DNA of 46,732 nt from positions 1 through 46,732 of the IMG/VR virus record IMGVR_UViG_3300027771_001300; one strand, given 5' to 3'. A program made the translations under genes and the position numbers. The DNA comes from a virus. Below are positions 17,801-27,925 of the stretch, piece after piece; position 1 is the first letter of the stretch; every line of letters begins with the position of its first letter. The notes under the pieces were generated by a model. It was not told the DNA's origin, made no database searches, and saw nothing but the letters and a program-made list of their open reading frames with translations.

Positions 17801-20800
17801 TTTGATCCAGTTGCAGCAGTATTGTACGATATAGAGACTCGTGTATATAATGGAATGCGTAAGCAAGATTCACATTATGTCAATAGTTTTACCAAATATT
17901 TACCATCACAGCATCGTGGTACTTGGTACACATTAAATAAGATGGACAACTATGTAGACAAATATTTTAAAGATTGGTATTCAAAGTCAGCACACACTAC
18001 ATTAACTCCAGCAGGATATTTTGACGCAGCAGATTCGTCTACGTGGAATTACTCATCTATTGTATTAGCAGATGGTCATTTAACATCTAATCTTCCTGGA
18101 CATTGGAAAGGTGCGTACAATGTATTATTTGGTACAGCAACACCACATATCACGCCTTGGCATATGCTAGGTTATAGTGACAAGCCTACATGGTGGGATG
18201 CGAGTTACAGTTGGACAGATGCAGCCAAGCGAACAGCAATGATAAGCGCATTCAATACTGGTTTAATCAGTGATCCTGCAAGCGCAAAAGTGAAGCATGA
18301 TTTGTATTACGCAAGATATTACTGGGACTTTTCAAATAAGAGTCCAGTAACCATCGCTGGCGTATTAGAAGATCGTTCAGTTGTACTAGGTACGACTGCA
18401 TCGTATATTGAAAGATCAACCGCATTTGTATTTGGAGATTGGGGTCCAGTAGAAATTGAATGGCGTAATAGTTCATTAGGTCATGCAGCAATGATAGACG
18501 CAGTCGTTAAGTTAAATCCAGCGAAAGCATGGACTGACTTCTTTCAGACAAGTGTATATGAATCATTTACGAATGTAACTGGTATGTCACTTAGCAGATT
18601 CACTAAAGACTTGATCTCTACTAATGTCATTTATGATAATGTAGATGACTCGGTAAATGCATATATAGATTCAATCAAAGTTGTATCAAGTGGTACTACG
18701 TTTGAAGATGATGTGGAAATATATATTAGCGGAGATGCTGGTACTAATCCTGCGACTGCGACATTGGATTTATCCTCTGGAAGCATAATTGGTGTTACAT
18801 TAACATCACGTGGAAGTAACTACCAAACTACACCTACTATAGAATTACGTTCAGCAACAGCAGCAGCGAAACTTGCAGATAGTGTTACCTATCCAGGATA
18901 TGTAGCAGCAAAGGCAACATTCCATGTGAATATAAACCGCGTGGGATCTCAGTATCGCGTTGGAATCAACCAAGCACAAACATCGTACATTCAGAGAAAC
19001 TTCTTTGAAAACAACATCATACGTAATTATGAGCGTAGTGATACACAATTGATACAACAGTTGGGTGGATTCACCGCATCTCATGTAATGAAAGTTGAAA
19101 CTGAATCTGGTACTAATGGCAAGTTTACATTAAACCAAATAGATGCGCCGTTGACAATGTACACTAGTTCACCATCAGATGTTCATGTTGCATGTAATAT
19201 TACTATTACAAAAAATGCAACGAGTTTCACTATTGATGGAATCAGTAATCATAAGCAACAATTTAAATTCCTTGAACCATTAAAGACGAATGTAAACGAT
19301 CACATCAATATTAATTTGAATGATTCGGTGACTATAAAGAAATACAAGCAGTTTTATAATACAGTATCTATTGCGGAATATGAATCTCAGTTTTCTCGCG
19401 TACAAGATGTATATAATTTCATTCGTGGAAACTATGCATACTTAGATAGCGTTGGTTATCAATTCGGAGCAACTGGAGATGGTAAAGCATATAGTTTCGC
19501 ACAATGGGCGCTAACTGCAACCGTGGGTGCTGCATTTATTATACCACTTGATAGAAAAATAACATTCGCTAATACATCGCATGTTGTACTAGAATATAAC
19601 ACATTGCCTGGGAAGTTGAATTCCATATTGAATAGTGACCGATATACAATTGAATCATCTGATTTACTTATAAATCGTGATACCAATTCATTGACAGTTG
19701 AAACAAAGCCTGGCATAGCAGCGATGTCTAGTATTGGTACTGCTATGGTAACATATGAACATGCATTATTGTTACAGAATGTAACACAGTTTAATGACAC
19801 TATATTTGATGATGTGACAAACGTTAGACAGCAACGATTAAAGTTGGTTGGTCAGCGCACACGTAACTGGACCGGCGCTAAACAAGCACCCGGATTCTTA
19901 GTTAGAGAAAATACAATAATTCAGAACTTTGATTCAAGCGTTGAAGAGATTTCTAATTTCTACGACTTTAATGTAGACAAGTTTAACAAGCAAGTTACTA
20001 AAGCAGAGAACTTGATGATTAACAATGTTACTAGAGAATGGCTTTCTAAGTTGAATTTATCAGATACCGTATCTAGTAAATGGTTACAAGGTGTGATCAA
20101 GGCGAAAGGTACAAAATCTGTAATACAGCGTGTTGCAGGCAGCAAAATTATAAATGATGGAAGAAGTACAATTAACATAGATGAAGAATATATGTTTAGA
20201 CAAGCAAATTTTGGTGATACTAAGATAAACGAATCAACCGAAATAGAAATTGCGCAAGCAGACGTTGCTATAAATCCATCTGTTATTGATTTCAGTAGCA
20301 GTGACATTGTGTTTGTTAATAACGTTAGTACTCCTGTATTTGAGTCATTGTCGTACACTGCGAACAAAACAGCGTTATTAACCGCTGGAGATTTACTTGA
20401 AGATGAATCAGACAATGTTATATTTAATATAGATGAGTTAGAAACGTTATACGATTCAACTAGTGATTATGCTAATATAGGTACGTGGGACAACACAACA
20501 TCGTACAAGTTTGGTGAAGAAGTAAGACGTGACGGCAAATTATGGAATTGTAATGTAGATTATATAGGATACAATGCAACACCATCAGACTTAGCATTCG
20601 TTGGTACGGTTGTTATTGATCCGCCAACTACCTCTGGCTTTACGCATCGTAATGTAACAGATCACCCAACTATACCATCTGCATCGATTGATGGTGTTGA
20701 TATTTGGTTTAATAAAACACAGTTTGTTTATGGTTCGGTAATTGCAACTAGTACTGCAAATCCATCTATTCTATCACCAAGTTCGGTAGTTGTTGATGGT

Positions 20801-23800
20801 AATGCTATCGCACTTGTTAGTGATGCAATCGGTACAATTATTGACACATCTGCCAATCATGAAGGTAATCCTTACGCAGTGTCAGTGGTTAATCCATCGT
20901 CAGCCGATGTAACTGGTATGACATTGGACATCAATTCGGTCATAGTTAATCTAGCAACGTATGGTACTCCAATTGTGACAGACACTCCTGCAACAGATAC
21001 GACAGAGTCATTTAGTGCAACTTCTGCACCAGTAGCAAGTGTAACACTAGTTAGTAATATGGCAGCACATAATGTTGGTGATATTCTAGTAGTGCCAGGC
21101 GGTGGTACTGCATCATATACACTTACGTCATCTGATTATACATATGATACTGGTACTCAGGCAATTACATTTAATACATCTATTTTAGATGGCACAGATG
21201 CCAATGGTGTAGTGGATATAACAGTTGACTTATTAGGATTCTCTTCTGTTGTAACAATGGATAAAGACCAATTAAAAACAGCAATTAATACAGTAACCAA
21301 TGTAACTGGTATTAACAATGTACAAGACACTACACGAGTATCAGTTGTGCTTGACGCAAATAATGATATAAGCGCACAATTAACTATCAATTATACACTT
21401 GGTGCAGTTGAGTTCGGTATCGCAACTGGTACATATAATACTGTGACTACTCAAGTACTACAGAGTCAATTGATGGATGAAGTATATATAGCAGCAGCGA
21501 TAGATGCTGCATTAACTAATGAGTATAACGTATCAGTTGTTTCTAATGCAGTTAGAATAGAAAAAGTAGCGACTACTGCATTCACTCAGTTTACTACATT
21601 GGAAATAAATGGTACAGCGAATTCTACTTTGTCATTTCCTACAACCACTGGTGCAACAGGATCGACTGTGAATGTAGTTAGTGATGCACAAGATGCGGCT
21701 GATTTTATAAACACCGCATTGCTTGCAGCATCAATATCTAATGTAACCGCATCTGTTGTTGGTAAGCGAGTAAGCATTGTATCAACTAATACAGAAATTA
21801 ATTTAGGAAATAGAGAATTCAATACGCAATCTGGCTTAACAACAGGTGTTCATGTATCATCAACTGAGGCAATTGTCAATGTGTTTAATGATGTTCCCGG
21901 ACAAGATTGGAATGATATTTCTGATAAAGATGAAGCATTATTTAATGTATGGATGCCTAATGACAACGAATTGGTTAACGATAATACTGGTTCTATAGCA
22001 AGTAAATTCTTCGGTTGGAACGTTTTACAAGTTCAGCAGTTCGGTTACTACGCGACTAGCATAGTCGCTGGCACTGATACCGATGATGGAAATGACGCAA
22101 TGGTTATATTGAACATACCACATAATGTGGAAGTTGGTGATTATGTGATGTTAGTTAACACAACTACCACACCAAGCGTTGATGGTATTCATCGTGTTAC
22201 TAAATTAGGTAATATAGCACAACCTAATACATTCTACATTGATAGATTTATTGAAACAGATGGTACAAGTCAATCTGCATTTGTATTACGATCAGCAAGA
22301 TTTAATCAACTTACTGATATTACTGCATCAGTAGCGGCTACCACTTTATATAAATGGAACACTGGTGACTTGGTTTGGTCTACAACTGACAGTGTGAGTG
22401 GTCTTGCAGCAACACAGGTGTACAAATACAATGGAACTGAATTTACATTACTCAGAGAGAATAGTACTCGTGTCACTAATGCAAATATTGCTAATGTATT
22501 AATTTACGATGGTGATACCGATCAAACTATTAGTGAAATGGAAATATTCGATCCGTTGCGAGGAATCATACCCGGCGTTGCAGACAAGGAACTTGATTTA
22601 AAAGCGTCAGTAGACTTTGCAGTATACAATACATCTACTGATATTGCATACAACATAGATGAACATAACTCATGGGGCAAAGCAGAGATAGGTAGAACTT
22701 GGTGGGATACCAGTAAGGTAAGATATTATGACTATGAACAAGGTGATAATGCATATCGTGCGAGAATGTGGGGCAAGCAATTCCCTGCTTCAAGTATTGA
22801 TGTATACGAATGGACAAAGAGTTCAGTGCATCCAGAAGATTGGGCAGATGCAGTTAAGTCTAGCACAGAACAATATGGTGTAGTAGCAACTGGTGAAGTA
22901 TACAGTGTGTTTGATAAATCAATCAATGAAAGTTTATATTATTATGTTACATTGAATGAATGGAATGATATACTTAAAAAGTACGATGTGGTATATTATT
23001 TCTGGGTTCAGAACAAAACCAATACAGAAGATAATCGTTCATTGACAGTAACACAGATTGCAAGTATCATATCTAATCCAACTGATAATGGTATCACATG
23101 GTGCGCTGCTATTGATAGTAATGCTATGATTGTTAACAATGTAAAATATATGATTGGTGACAAGGGAAGTGTGCTGCAAGTAAATATGAAACCTACTGTT
23201 GTAGACGCTACACCTCATAGTGAATCATCACATAGTATTTGGACATCAATCAAAGAAAATGTTGACAGCATTCCTGATTACTGGTATATTGGTATGCGCG
23301 ATAACTTAACAGAAGAAGTAGTTAAAACATCAAACTTTGTTTTGGGTGAGTTACCAGCAGATGAATTAACAGTGGGACAAGCATTGCCTTCTATTAATTT
23401 ACACGAATACAATCGCTATGGTGATGATCGTAAACTACGATTTAATAATAAGACATATTCACAAGGTTGGTTTAAAGATACATGGACTGCTCGTAGAGAA
23501 GCAATCGTTGCTATCAACAGTCTATTAAAATCACAGAACTTAATTCAAGAGTTGGATGGTAGATGGGATAGAACAATTGGTTCAGTCGTAGATTCATCTG
23601 GTATTAATTTGGATATGACAACTCTTTGGGATTATACAGATTTTGTTCATGCAGATAGAACAGTAGGTACAGTACCTACGATTCATGTTACTTCGTATGA
23701 TGCATTAGCGGCTATTGATACTAACAGTCATACAATCGCATTGTTCAATATTGAAGGTGACATAACTCAGTTAGACAAGAGTGAGATATTTGAATGGAAT

Positions 23801-25018
23801 ACCAATCTAAGAATCTGGGTTCTTGTTGAAAAGAAAAATGCAACAATCGCATTTAATGACTTCTTATATAATAAGAATTTATTCAACGGGTGGGATGGTG
23901 ACAAAGGTTGGACAGGAACCAATTGGGATAGCAATCCAGCAGCATTTATGCAGCATGTAATATACGCTTGTCGTTATGATTTGTTCGTAGAAGAATATAT
24001 TAATAACTTCAATAAACTGTTCTTTGCAATAGTGAAATACGCAGTATCAGAACATGATATGGTTGATTGGGTTTATAAGACAACCTATGTACATCTTAAT
24101 ATTGTTACAGATATTGAAACTGGTAAGAATAAAACCACAAAATATAATCGTTCAGTTCTTAATGAGGTATCTGGTTATATAAATACTGTGAAGCCATTCC
24201 ATACCAAAGTCAAGACAGTACTAGAATCTTATAAGTCTAATGATAAGTTATCTGCGAAAGTAGAGGAACTTAGTAGGACTATGAAAATCACAATGGATAC
24301 TGGTGATTATTTAGATCATACTAAGTATGATACTGAAAATACTGTTATCTCTTCTAGTTTCACTGATACACCATCAGATATAATTGAAAGTACATTTACT
24401 GACACACTAACTGATGAGATACATAGTGTACCATTCATCAGTCTTAGTAATTTAAATAATGTGTATAATGAATACAGACGTTCTAATGTAACACCTCAGT
24501 TCAATGAACAAGTATCTTTTAAAGTTATAACAAATACAACAGGTAGTGTGGTTGATGCAAATACTCGCACATATGCATACATACAAGATAACTGGTTGAA
24601 CACAGCAGCATTTAGTCTAAGAGAAGATCGTGAATCTACTATTGATACTGAGATGTCGTATACTGATACTACTATCGCATTACCAACAGGTCATGGTGTT
24701 AACTTTAACGCATTAGGTGGATTTGCGTATATTGATGGTGAAATAATTCAGTACACACAAGTCAGTGGTGACAAATTAAATAACATCACACGCGCAATGT
24801 TTGGTACTATAAATAGAACACATAGTGCTGGTACATTAATCGTAGATGTAACAAACGAACAATTAGACATATTCAAGACATTGAAGACTTATAACATCAA
24901 TGGACAATATGGAACTAGTCAACGATTTGCTTATAACACAAGTAAAACAATACTTGATACTACTGTCGTACATAGTGATGTACACGAATTGCAAGCAAGC
25001 GGAAAGGGCGTAAGTTAA
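14804..25018 (+). CDS. Giant virion protein at the gp7 position
   Basis: One uninterrupted 3404-residue frame (very roughly 370 kDa) starting with an AAGG ribosome-binding site, 3 nt after gp6. The N-terminus (to about 170) contains NIDKFVNFVSYYWASDLPVY, a phrase found in large proteins after gp6 in marine T4-like phages. Other visible parts are a beta domain with GVTLTSRGSNYQTTPTIEL (about 1325-1345), a W-x-x-x-x-x-Y-x-x-G-x-x-V aromatic motif like a type-5/12 carbohydrate-binding module (about 1894-1925), Thr/Val-rich repetitive beta regions (about 2000-2370), Trp-rich segments (about 2600-2900) and a fibre-type C-terminus (GGFAYIDGEIIQYTQVSGD, about 3305). T4 gp7 is about 1030 aa. The likely site is the outer baseplate wedge or fibre attachment; I cannot assign it to gp7 by motif. 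Confidence 0.7.
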   Translation: MENYKSTKQQLADAKKRAGNYPVNEIKSVDKLPTPFKTDLNKKWLDATFDQMISKGDMEHVDAYVGNTSGKSLTRYDDNYLNTNSTAQQLEPGIVTTDELGNVTHTIAISDVANNVAMNFDQYGYNAAYNSNAYVYAPPINIDKFVNFVSYYWASDLPVYNSTFLVANDTNPITTITGAPLGTITDSVNTVELFNGLKIKFIGYDAAIADSTYLVTGVGTRISFKLLTDSTGRTFFTDTTPYSYSIDSVAQPHDIKDYIVIDTSDNIASSWSRANHWIHKDSVLYLQTLDTSFVATTVITTPNRAKRPIIQFDALMHMTDHGHAHYASDSVFKGQVDYVVSSLVTAADVAIGSRIAYGNGIYIKGASDTLTEAERTDTFTVGDTFVTINDSLSGTSAYAKRDMYYDGEIKLAQNKKLPNVAPLFKLCDNQGTLLSSFNGSTFVSSKIFSYKVGTGAVDSELTFALSYKDTGMGANIVFENNLFTERYNYSRDMGHAAIEIPGYYFFTKGMNNASTYIPSAYSVGAKDSIQAFADSTTITLPIGYSNWRVDKEFLVFERDGNITTTEVQDEGVYNRSRENQPELILGKNASYVFHDITPAKDLTFYNTDGTTFTPTSVVSDKITITLPDTVSFVLEFGSASDVVTNRGRIITNASQDEFFHTVMVDGKKLPASKYTINEKSIVINDVELTTQGDNISIIDVEYYNNDTAISSATPIQIPDVHQHNAHNAFIKEFTIAETLSHWLSIIESTPGFVGEAFGDNNHHKSIIINSYAGEIFMHDDISVMHDLCYGVDEMNIAAALSEQGRDWWSFKQLVMSQTKRLYKTKGYLDVRTLSQDVIEAIIQSRKGTNLHKQSNMLYSLQSQYVEVAYVHGTANYHLGLTINNDDFRKDHMYLYTTDNRDGDNLAVTRLLTLGKDYTMSGSEINLITIPVAFTDSQVASVRAYYYKMDEDSNVPASMAKLGLSHTYVPQVLSNELIGHDGSVYALKENAELEKINDINFDPVAAVLYDIETRVYNGMRKQDSHYVNSFTKYLPSQHRGTWYTLNKMDNYVDKYFKDWYSKSAHTTLTPAGYFDAADSSTWNYSSIVLADGHLTSNLPGHWKGAYNVLFGTATPHITPWHMLGYSDKPTWWDASYSWTDAAKRTAMISAFNTGLISDPASAKVKHDLYYARYYWDFSNKSPVTIAGVLEDRSVVLGTTASYIERSTAFVFGDWGPVEIEWRNSSLGHAAMIDAVVKLNPAKAWTDFFQTSVYESFTNVTGMSLSRFTKDLISTNVIYDNVDDSVNAYIDSIKVVSSGTTFEDDVEIYISGDAGTNPATATLDLSSGSIIGVTLTSRGSNYQTTPTIELRSATAAAKLADSVTYPGYVAAKATFHVNINRVGSQYRVGINQAQTSYIQRNFFENNIIRNYERSDTQLIQQLGGFTASHVMKVETESGTNGKFTLNQIDAPLTMYTSSPSDVHVACNITITKNATSFTIDGISNHKQQFKFLEPLKTNVNDHININLNDSVTIKKYKQFYNTVSIAEYESQFSRVQDVYNFIRGNYAYLDSVGYQFGATGDGKAYSFAQWALTATVGAAFIIPLDRKITFANTSHVVLEYNTLPGKLNSILNSDRYTIESSDLLINRDTNSLTVETKPGIAAMSSIGTAMVTYEHALLLQNVTQFNDTIFDDVTNVRQQRLKLVGQRTRNWTGAKQAPGFLVRENTIIQNFDSSVEEISNFYDFNVDKFNKQVTKAENLMINNVTREWLSKLNLSDTVSSKWLQGVIKAKGTKSVIQRVAGSKIINDGRSTINIDEEYMFRQANFGDTKINESTEIEIAQADVAINPSVIDFSSSDIVFVNNVSTPVFESLSYTANKTALLTAGDLLEDESDNVIFNIDELETLYDSTSDYANIGTWDNTTSYKFGEEVRRDGKLWNCNVDYIGYNATPSDLAFVGTVVIDPPTTSGFTHRNVTDHPTIPSASIDGVDIWFNKTQFVYGSVIATSTANPSILSPSSVVVDGNAIALVSDAIGTIIDTSANHEGNPYAVSVVNPSSADVTGMTLDINSVIVNLATYGTPIVTDTPATDTTESFSATSAPVASVTLVSNMAAHNVGDILVVPGGGTASYTLTSSDYTYDTGTQAITFNTSILDGTDANGVVDITVDLLGFSSVVTMDKDQLKTAINTVTNVTGINNVQDTTRVSVVLDANNDISAQLTINYTLGAVEFGIATGTYNTVTTQVLQSQLMDEVYIAAAIDAALTNEYNVSVVSNAVRIEKVATTAFTQFTTLEINGTANSTLSFPTTTGATGSTVNVVSDAQDAADFINTALLAASISNVTASVVGKRVSIVSTNTEINLGNREFNTQSGLTTGVHVSSTEAIVNVFNDVPGQDWNDISDKDEALFNVWMPNDNELVNDNTGSIASKFFGWNVLQVQQFGYYATSIVAGTDTDDGNDAMVILNIPHNVEVGDYVMLVNTTTTPSVDGIHRVTKLGNIAQPNTFYIDRFIETDGTSQSAFVLRSARFNQLTDITASVAATTLYKWNTGDLVWSTTDSVSGLAATQVYKYNGTEFTLLRENSTRVTNANIANVLIYDGDTDQTISEMEIFDPLRGIIPGVADKELDLKASVDFAVYNTSTDIAYNIDEHNSWGKAEIGRTWWDTSKVRYYDYEQGDNAYRARMWGKQFPASSIDVYEWTKSSVHPEDWADAVKSSTEQYGVVATGEVYSVFDKSINESLYYYVTLNEWNDILKKYDVVYYFWVQNKTNTEDNRSLTVTQIASIISNPTDNGITWCAAIDSNAMIVNNVKYMIGDKGSVLQVNMKPTVVDATPHSESSHSIWTSIKENVDSIPDYWYIGMRDNLTEEVVKTSNFVLGELPADELTVGQALPSINLHEYNRYGDDRKLRFNNKTYSQGWFKDTWTARREAIVAINSLLKSQNLIQELDGRWDRTIGSVVDSSGINLDMTTLWDYTDFVHADRTVGTVPTIHVTSYDALAAIDTNSHTIALFNIEGDITQLDKSEIFEWNTNLRIWVLVEKKNATIAFNDFLYNKNLFNGWDGDKGWTGTNWDSNPAAFMQHVIYACRYDLFVEEYINNFNKLFFAIVKYAVSEHDMVDWVYKTTYVHLNIVTDIETGKNKTTKYNRSVLNEVSGYINTVKPFHTKVKTVLESYKSNDKLSAKVEELSRTMKITMDTGDYLDHTKYDTENTVISSSFTDTPSDIIESTFTDTLTDEIHSVPFISLSNLNNVYNEYRRSNVTPQFNEQVSFKVITNTTGSVVDANTRTYAYIQDNWLNTAAFSLREDRESTIDTEMSYTDTTIALPTGHGVNFNALGGFAYIDGEIIQYTQVSGDKLNNITRAMFGTINRTHSAGTLIVDVTNEQLDIFKTLKTYNINGQYGTSQRFAYNTSKTILDTTVVHSDVHELQASGKGVS

Positions 25019-25022
25019 TTAT

Positions 25023-25030
25023 GCTAAATA
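25023..25030 (+). promoter_or_regulatory. Late promoter GCTAAATA
   Basis: The same GCTAAATAC nonamer as at 4679 occurs 18 nt before the ATG at 25049, between the giant gene's stop and an ACGGAG ribosome-binding site. It would start a message for the three fibre/structural genes that follow. Confidence 0.65.
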
Positions 25031-25048
25031 CAGTAACGGAGAATTTTA

Positions 25049-25636
25049 ATGAAACAAATTGTTGATGACAACTCAATGCTAGGAATGGACGGACACGTTC
25101 TGATTAGAGACATTGATACAGGCGAAGTATTATTAAACAAGCACAACGCGATTAACTTTTATAATATGTCAATTGCATTGTCAAGTTTATTAGCAAAGAA
25201 AGAAGATGATGCATTGGGCGCGTTTAATATCGCAACGTTGGAACTGGGAAATGGCGGTACAACGATAGACGGAAGCGGTAATGTATTCTACAAAACGCCT
25301 AATGTTGCAACTACAAATAGTACATTGTACGCACAAACTTATTCTAAAAATGTAGTGCCAGCAGTTGCAGATGTACAGAACAAGATTGATGTAACTACAC
25401 ATGCTGGTCAAGTATATAGTGACACTGTTGTAACAGCAACATTACTTTATGCAGAACCAGCAGCACAGGGTGCAATTGATAATGACAATGGTGCTGGATC
25501 TTATGTATTTGATGAAATGGCATTACAAACTGCGTCTGGCAAGTGCTTAACGCATTTGATATTTCATCCAATTGAAAAATCAGCAAATAGACAGTTAGAA
25601 ATTATATACACCATTCGTATCACGGCGGGGGCTTAA
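25049..25636 (+). CDS. Virion structural protein, family not recognised
   Basis: A 195-residue protein with the look of a phage baseplate or fibre component. It has an N-terminal MDGHVLIRDIDTGEVLLNKHN beta-hairpin, an NAINFYNMSIALSSLLA helix, Thr/Val-rich strands, and a C-terminal stretch SYVFDEMALQTASGKCLTHL followed by IFHPIEKSANR and a terminal beta strand. It sits between the giant protein and two fibre-like genes and has its own late promoter. It could occupy the gp8 position of the T4 order, but I see no gp8 motif. Confidence 0.6.
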   Translation: MKQIVDDNSMLGMDGHVLIRDIDTGEVLLNKHNAINFYNMSIALSSLLAKKEDDALGAFNIATLELGNGGTTIDGSGNVFYKTPNVATTNSTLYAQTYSKNVVPAVADVQNKIDVTTHAGQVYSDTVVTATLLYAEPAAQGAIDNDNGAGSYVFDEMALQTASGKCLTHLIFHPIEKSANRQLEIIYTIRITAGA

Positions 25637-25638
25637 TC

Positions 25639-26523
25639 ATGTCATATCCAGTAAACAACTTTGGTAACACAAGTGTAATCACTGTAGATGATGGTGCTGT
25701 TAATACAGAAACACATATGCAATTAATAGGAAAAAACTATTACGGGTATGGCGAAGCAATTGCAGAAAATTTTGTACACTTAACAGAACACTTCGCTGGT
25801 GAAACAGCACCATTGATATCTAAATCAATCGCAGGACAACTGTGGTATAAGCCCTCCGAGGAAAGATTCTACAAATTTAATGGTACGAATTGGTCAGCAT
25901 TGGCAGGCGCATCTACTCGTATAGAAACTGTATTAGACTCATCTGATGGTTCACATACTGTTACCGTAATGTATGATGACGCAATCGCTATTTCAGTTCT
26001 TAGTTCAGAATTATTCACAGTGAAAACAGGACAGACGTTACAGACAGCATTTCCGATCATAAACATAGGTATCACAATGAATAGTGGTACTGGTTACAAG
26101 TTTCATGGTACAGCGACAACAGCACAATATGCTGACTTGGCTGAGTTATATGTTAGTGATGCATCATATGAACCTGGCACTGTTGTTAAAATTGGTGGCG
26201 AAGCAGAAGTTACACAAACAACTGAATTATTCTGTGCTAATGTATTTGGTATCGTATCAACTGATCCAGCATACTTAATGAATAGTATGTGCGAAGGTAC
26301 TACTGTTGCAGTAGCATTAACGGGTCGTGTTCCTTGTAAAGTAATAGGTCTTGTTAAAAAAGGCGACCGTATCTTAGCAAGTGAAGAACCTGGCGTTGCT
26401 CGTGTACCAACTGACTATGAGATGAGAGATGTTAAAGATTGGTATCGTATTGTCGGTAGAGCATTGGAAGACAAGACGACCGAAGGTATAGGTTTAGTAG
26501 AAGTCGTTGTAGGAGCGAAGTAA
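25639..26523 (+). CDS. Tail-fibre-like structural protein
   Basis: A 294-residue protein. The N-terminal part (about 27-95) has NYYGYGEAIAENFVHLTEHF and SIAGQLWYKPSEERFYKFNG, a repeat unit found in T4-like marine phage fibre proteins. The C-terminal part (about 170-290) has ADLAELYVSDASYEPGTVVK, EVTQTTE, TDPAYLMN, VALTGRVPCKVIGLVKKGDR, a conserved terminal fibre/chaperone-like domain. It follows the previous gene by 2 nt with a strong G-rich ribosome-binding site. Host receptor contact is plausible. Confidence 0.7.
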   Translation: MSYPVNNFGNTSVITVDDGAVNTETHMQLIGKNYYGYGEAIAENFVHLTEHFAGETAPLISKSIAGQLWYKPSEERFYKFNGTNWSALAGASTRIETVLDSSDGSHTVTVMYDDAIAISVLSSELFTVKTGQTLQTAFPIINIGITMNSGTGYKFHGTATTAQYADLAELYVSDASYEPGTVVKIGGEAEVTQTTELFCANVFGIVSTDPAYLMNSMCEGTTVAVALTGRVPCKVIGLVKKGDRILASEEPGVARVPTDYEMRDVKDWYRIVGRALEDKTTEGIGLVEVVVGAK

Positions 26524-26525
26524 CA

Positions 26526-27539
26526 ATGCCACCTATTTCAACTGGTGATCTGATAACAGCAGTTCAATTCAATGAACTGGTAACTTCATATAATAAATTA
26601 TGGGGAGACAATGTGGTATCTGCATTATTTACAGACATCACTACTAAATTTGAAGAGCATTCATGTGGATGGGGACAAGCAAGTGCTGAACCAACTGTAG
26701 CGATAACTGACATTATCACAACTGAACATACCAATCAATTATTATCACAAATGAATGCAGGACTGTATCACTACGATGAGACTTCTGCATTGATACCACA
26801 TTTTAGTACAACGGTGATTGATGCTTCTTATATCACAAGCACCATCGAAGATAAAATTACAGACATGAGTTTAGCGACAAATCGTTTTAAAGCACTAGAT
26901 GATGCATTTACTCGTACAGAAAAGGTAATCATAGTTTCTGATATTGCCACACCAACATGGACTAATACCATTAATTCAATTGGAAAGGCAGAGTTCGCAA
27001 ATTATAATGAAGCAAGATATTTTTTCAACGCTGGTGGTAAAATATATATCACGTTAGATCAAGACGGTGTTAATTCAGATGCCAGAAGTTGGGATAGTAT
27101 GTTTGACACAACTGGTGTGATTAATGTAAGAGCAGTCGATACAGTTAACGAAGGTAGCAACGTGGTTGCTGTAACTAAAGGATTCTATGACATTACTCCA
27201 AATGGTGCATACACTGAGGTTTTTTCTGTAAGTGGATATGTAGCGGCTGGTGAGTACTCAGGTAGTGCATACTCTAACAGAAGTATTAAGGTATCGCTGA
27301 AAGCAGACGAGGTGGGTGGAAAATTTAATGTTTACATTAAAGTAACACTAACTGACGATGTGACATCTGGTACAATCAATGCAGAACTGACTTGTGATTT
27401 TGGATATGTAAATCAACATACAACACCTGTGCTACTTGGTGACAGTAATGACGCACCTTATACAGCGGGCGCTCATGTATATCAGTTTATTACAAGAACA
27501 ATACCTACATTAACAGTTGACACATCCTGGACAGTGTAG
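26526..27539 (+). CDS. Virion structural protein, possible fibre/baseplate
   Basis: A 337-residue protein. The N-terminus (MPPISTGDLITAVQFNELVT) resembles fibre-associated phage proteins. The centre has NYNEARYFFNAGGKIYIT and DARSWDSMFDTTGVINVRAV, phrases shared by structural proteins that follow fibre genes in marine T4-like phages. The C-terminal half is beta-rich with strands suited to a receptor-binding or jelly-roll domain. A GGAG ribosome-binding site overlaps the previous stop. No enzymatic motif is seen. Confidence 0.6.
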   Translation: MPPISTGDLITAVQFNELVTSYNKLWGDNVVSALFTDITTKFEEHSCGWGQASAEPTVAITDIITTEHTNQLLSQMNAGLYHYDETSALIPHFSTTVIDASYITSTIEDKITDMSLATNRFKALDDAFTRTEKVIIVSDIATPTWTNTINSIGKAEFANYNEARYFFNAGGKIYITLDQDGVNSDARSWDSMFDTTGVINVRAVDTVNEGSNVVAVTKGFYDITPNGAYTEVFSVSGYVAAGEYSGSAYSNRSIKVSLKADEVGGKFNVYIKVTLTDDVTSGTINAELTCDFGYVNQHTTPVLLGDSNDAPYTAGAHVYQFITRTIPTLTVDTSWTV

Positions 27540-27544
27540 TATAA

Positions 27545-27552
27545 TATAAATA
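27545..27552 (+). promoter_or_regulatory. Perfect late promoter TATAAATA
   Basis: An exact match to the T4 late core lies in the 41-nt gap after the fibre genes. A predicted start near 27558 leaves room for the AAAGGAG ribosome-binding site (27564-27570) before ATG 27581. This is the best late promoter in the window. Confidence 0.8.
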
Positions 27553-27580
27553 ACTTTAACTACAAAGGAGTTATACTACA

Positions 27581-27925
27581 ATGGATGATCGCTTACAGAA
27601 AGCATTAGACTTCTCTAATTATTCACTCACGATATCAAATCAAAAGAAAAACCTAAAGAACCGATTAAATCAAATGCTATTAGTACATCATAACAATGGT
27701 GTATTTGTTGCAGATCATACTACCATAAATTTTGTATCATATATGATGACACAACAACAAGGAATGTATATTCTAGACACAAAAGAAAATCCTATCCGTA
27801 TCCAAGACCTTCCTGCATTTTGTCAGAAATTGGAAGACGCATATGATACTGCTATGAGAGAATATTCAGAGGAATTTGATAAAATCAAAAAACTTCGTAA
27901 CCTTAATAAATTGCTGGAAGATTAA
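27581..27925 (+). CDS. Small coiled-coil protein, unknown function
   Basis: A 114-residue protein. It has a helical N-terminus, a middle segment with NGVFVADHTTINFVSYMM and LDTKENPIRIQDLPAFCQKL, and a charged C-terminal helix (EEFDKIKKLRNLNKLLED) suited to coiled coil. It looks like a small conserved protein of marine T4-like phages; I know no function. It has the window's best late promoter and ribosome-binding site, so high late expression is likely, as for a virion or assembly protein. It overlaps the next ATG by 1 nt. Confidence 0.6.
   Translation: MDDRLQKALDFSNYSLTISNQKKNLKNRLNQMLLVHHNNGVFVADHTTINFVSYMMTQQQGMYILDTKENPIRIQDLPAFCQKLEDAYDTAMREYSEEFDKIKKLRNLNKLLED

Noticed and set aside
19960-20415. 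151-residue minus-strand frame within the giant gene
   Set aside because: The plus-strand frame is open across the whole region and the antisense product shows no family features.
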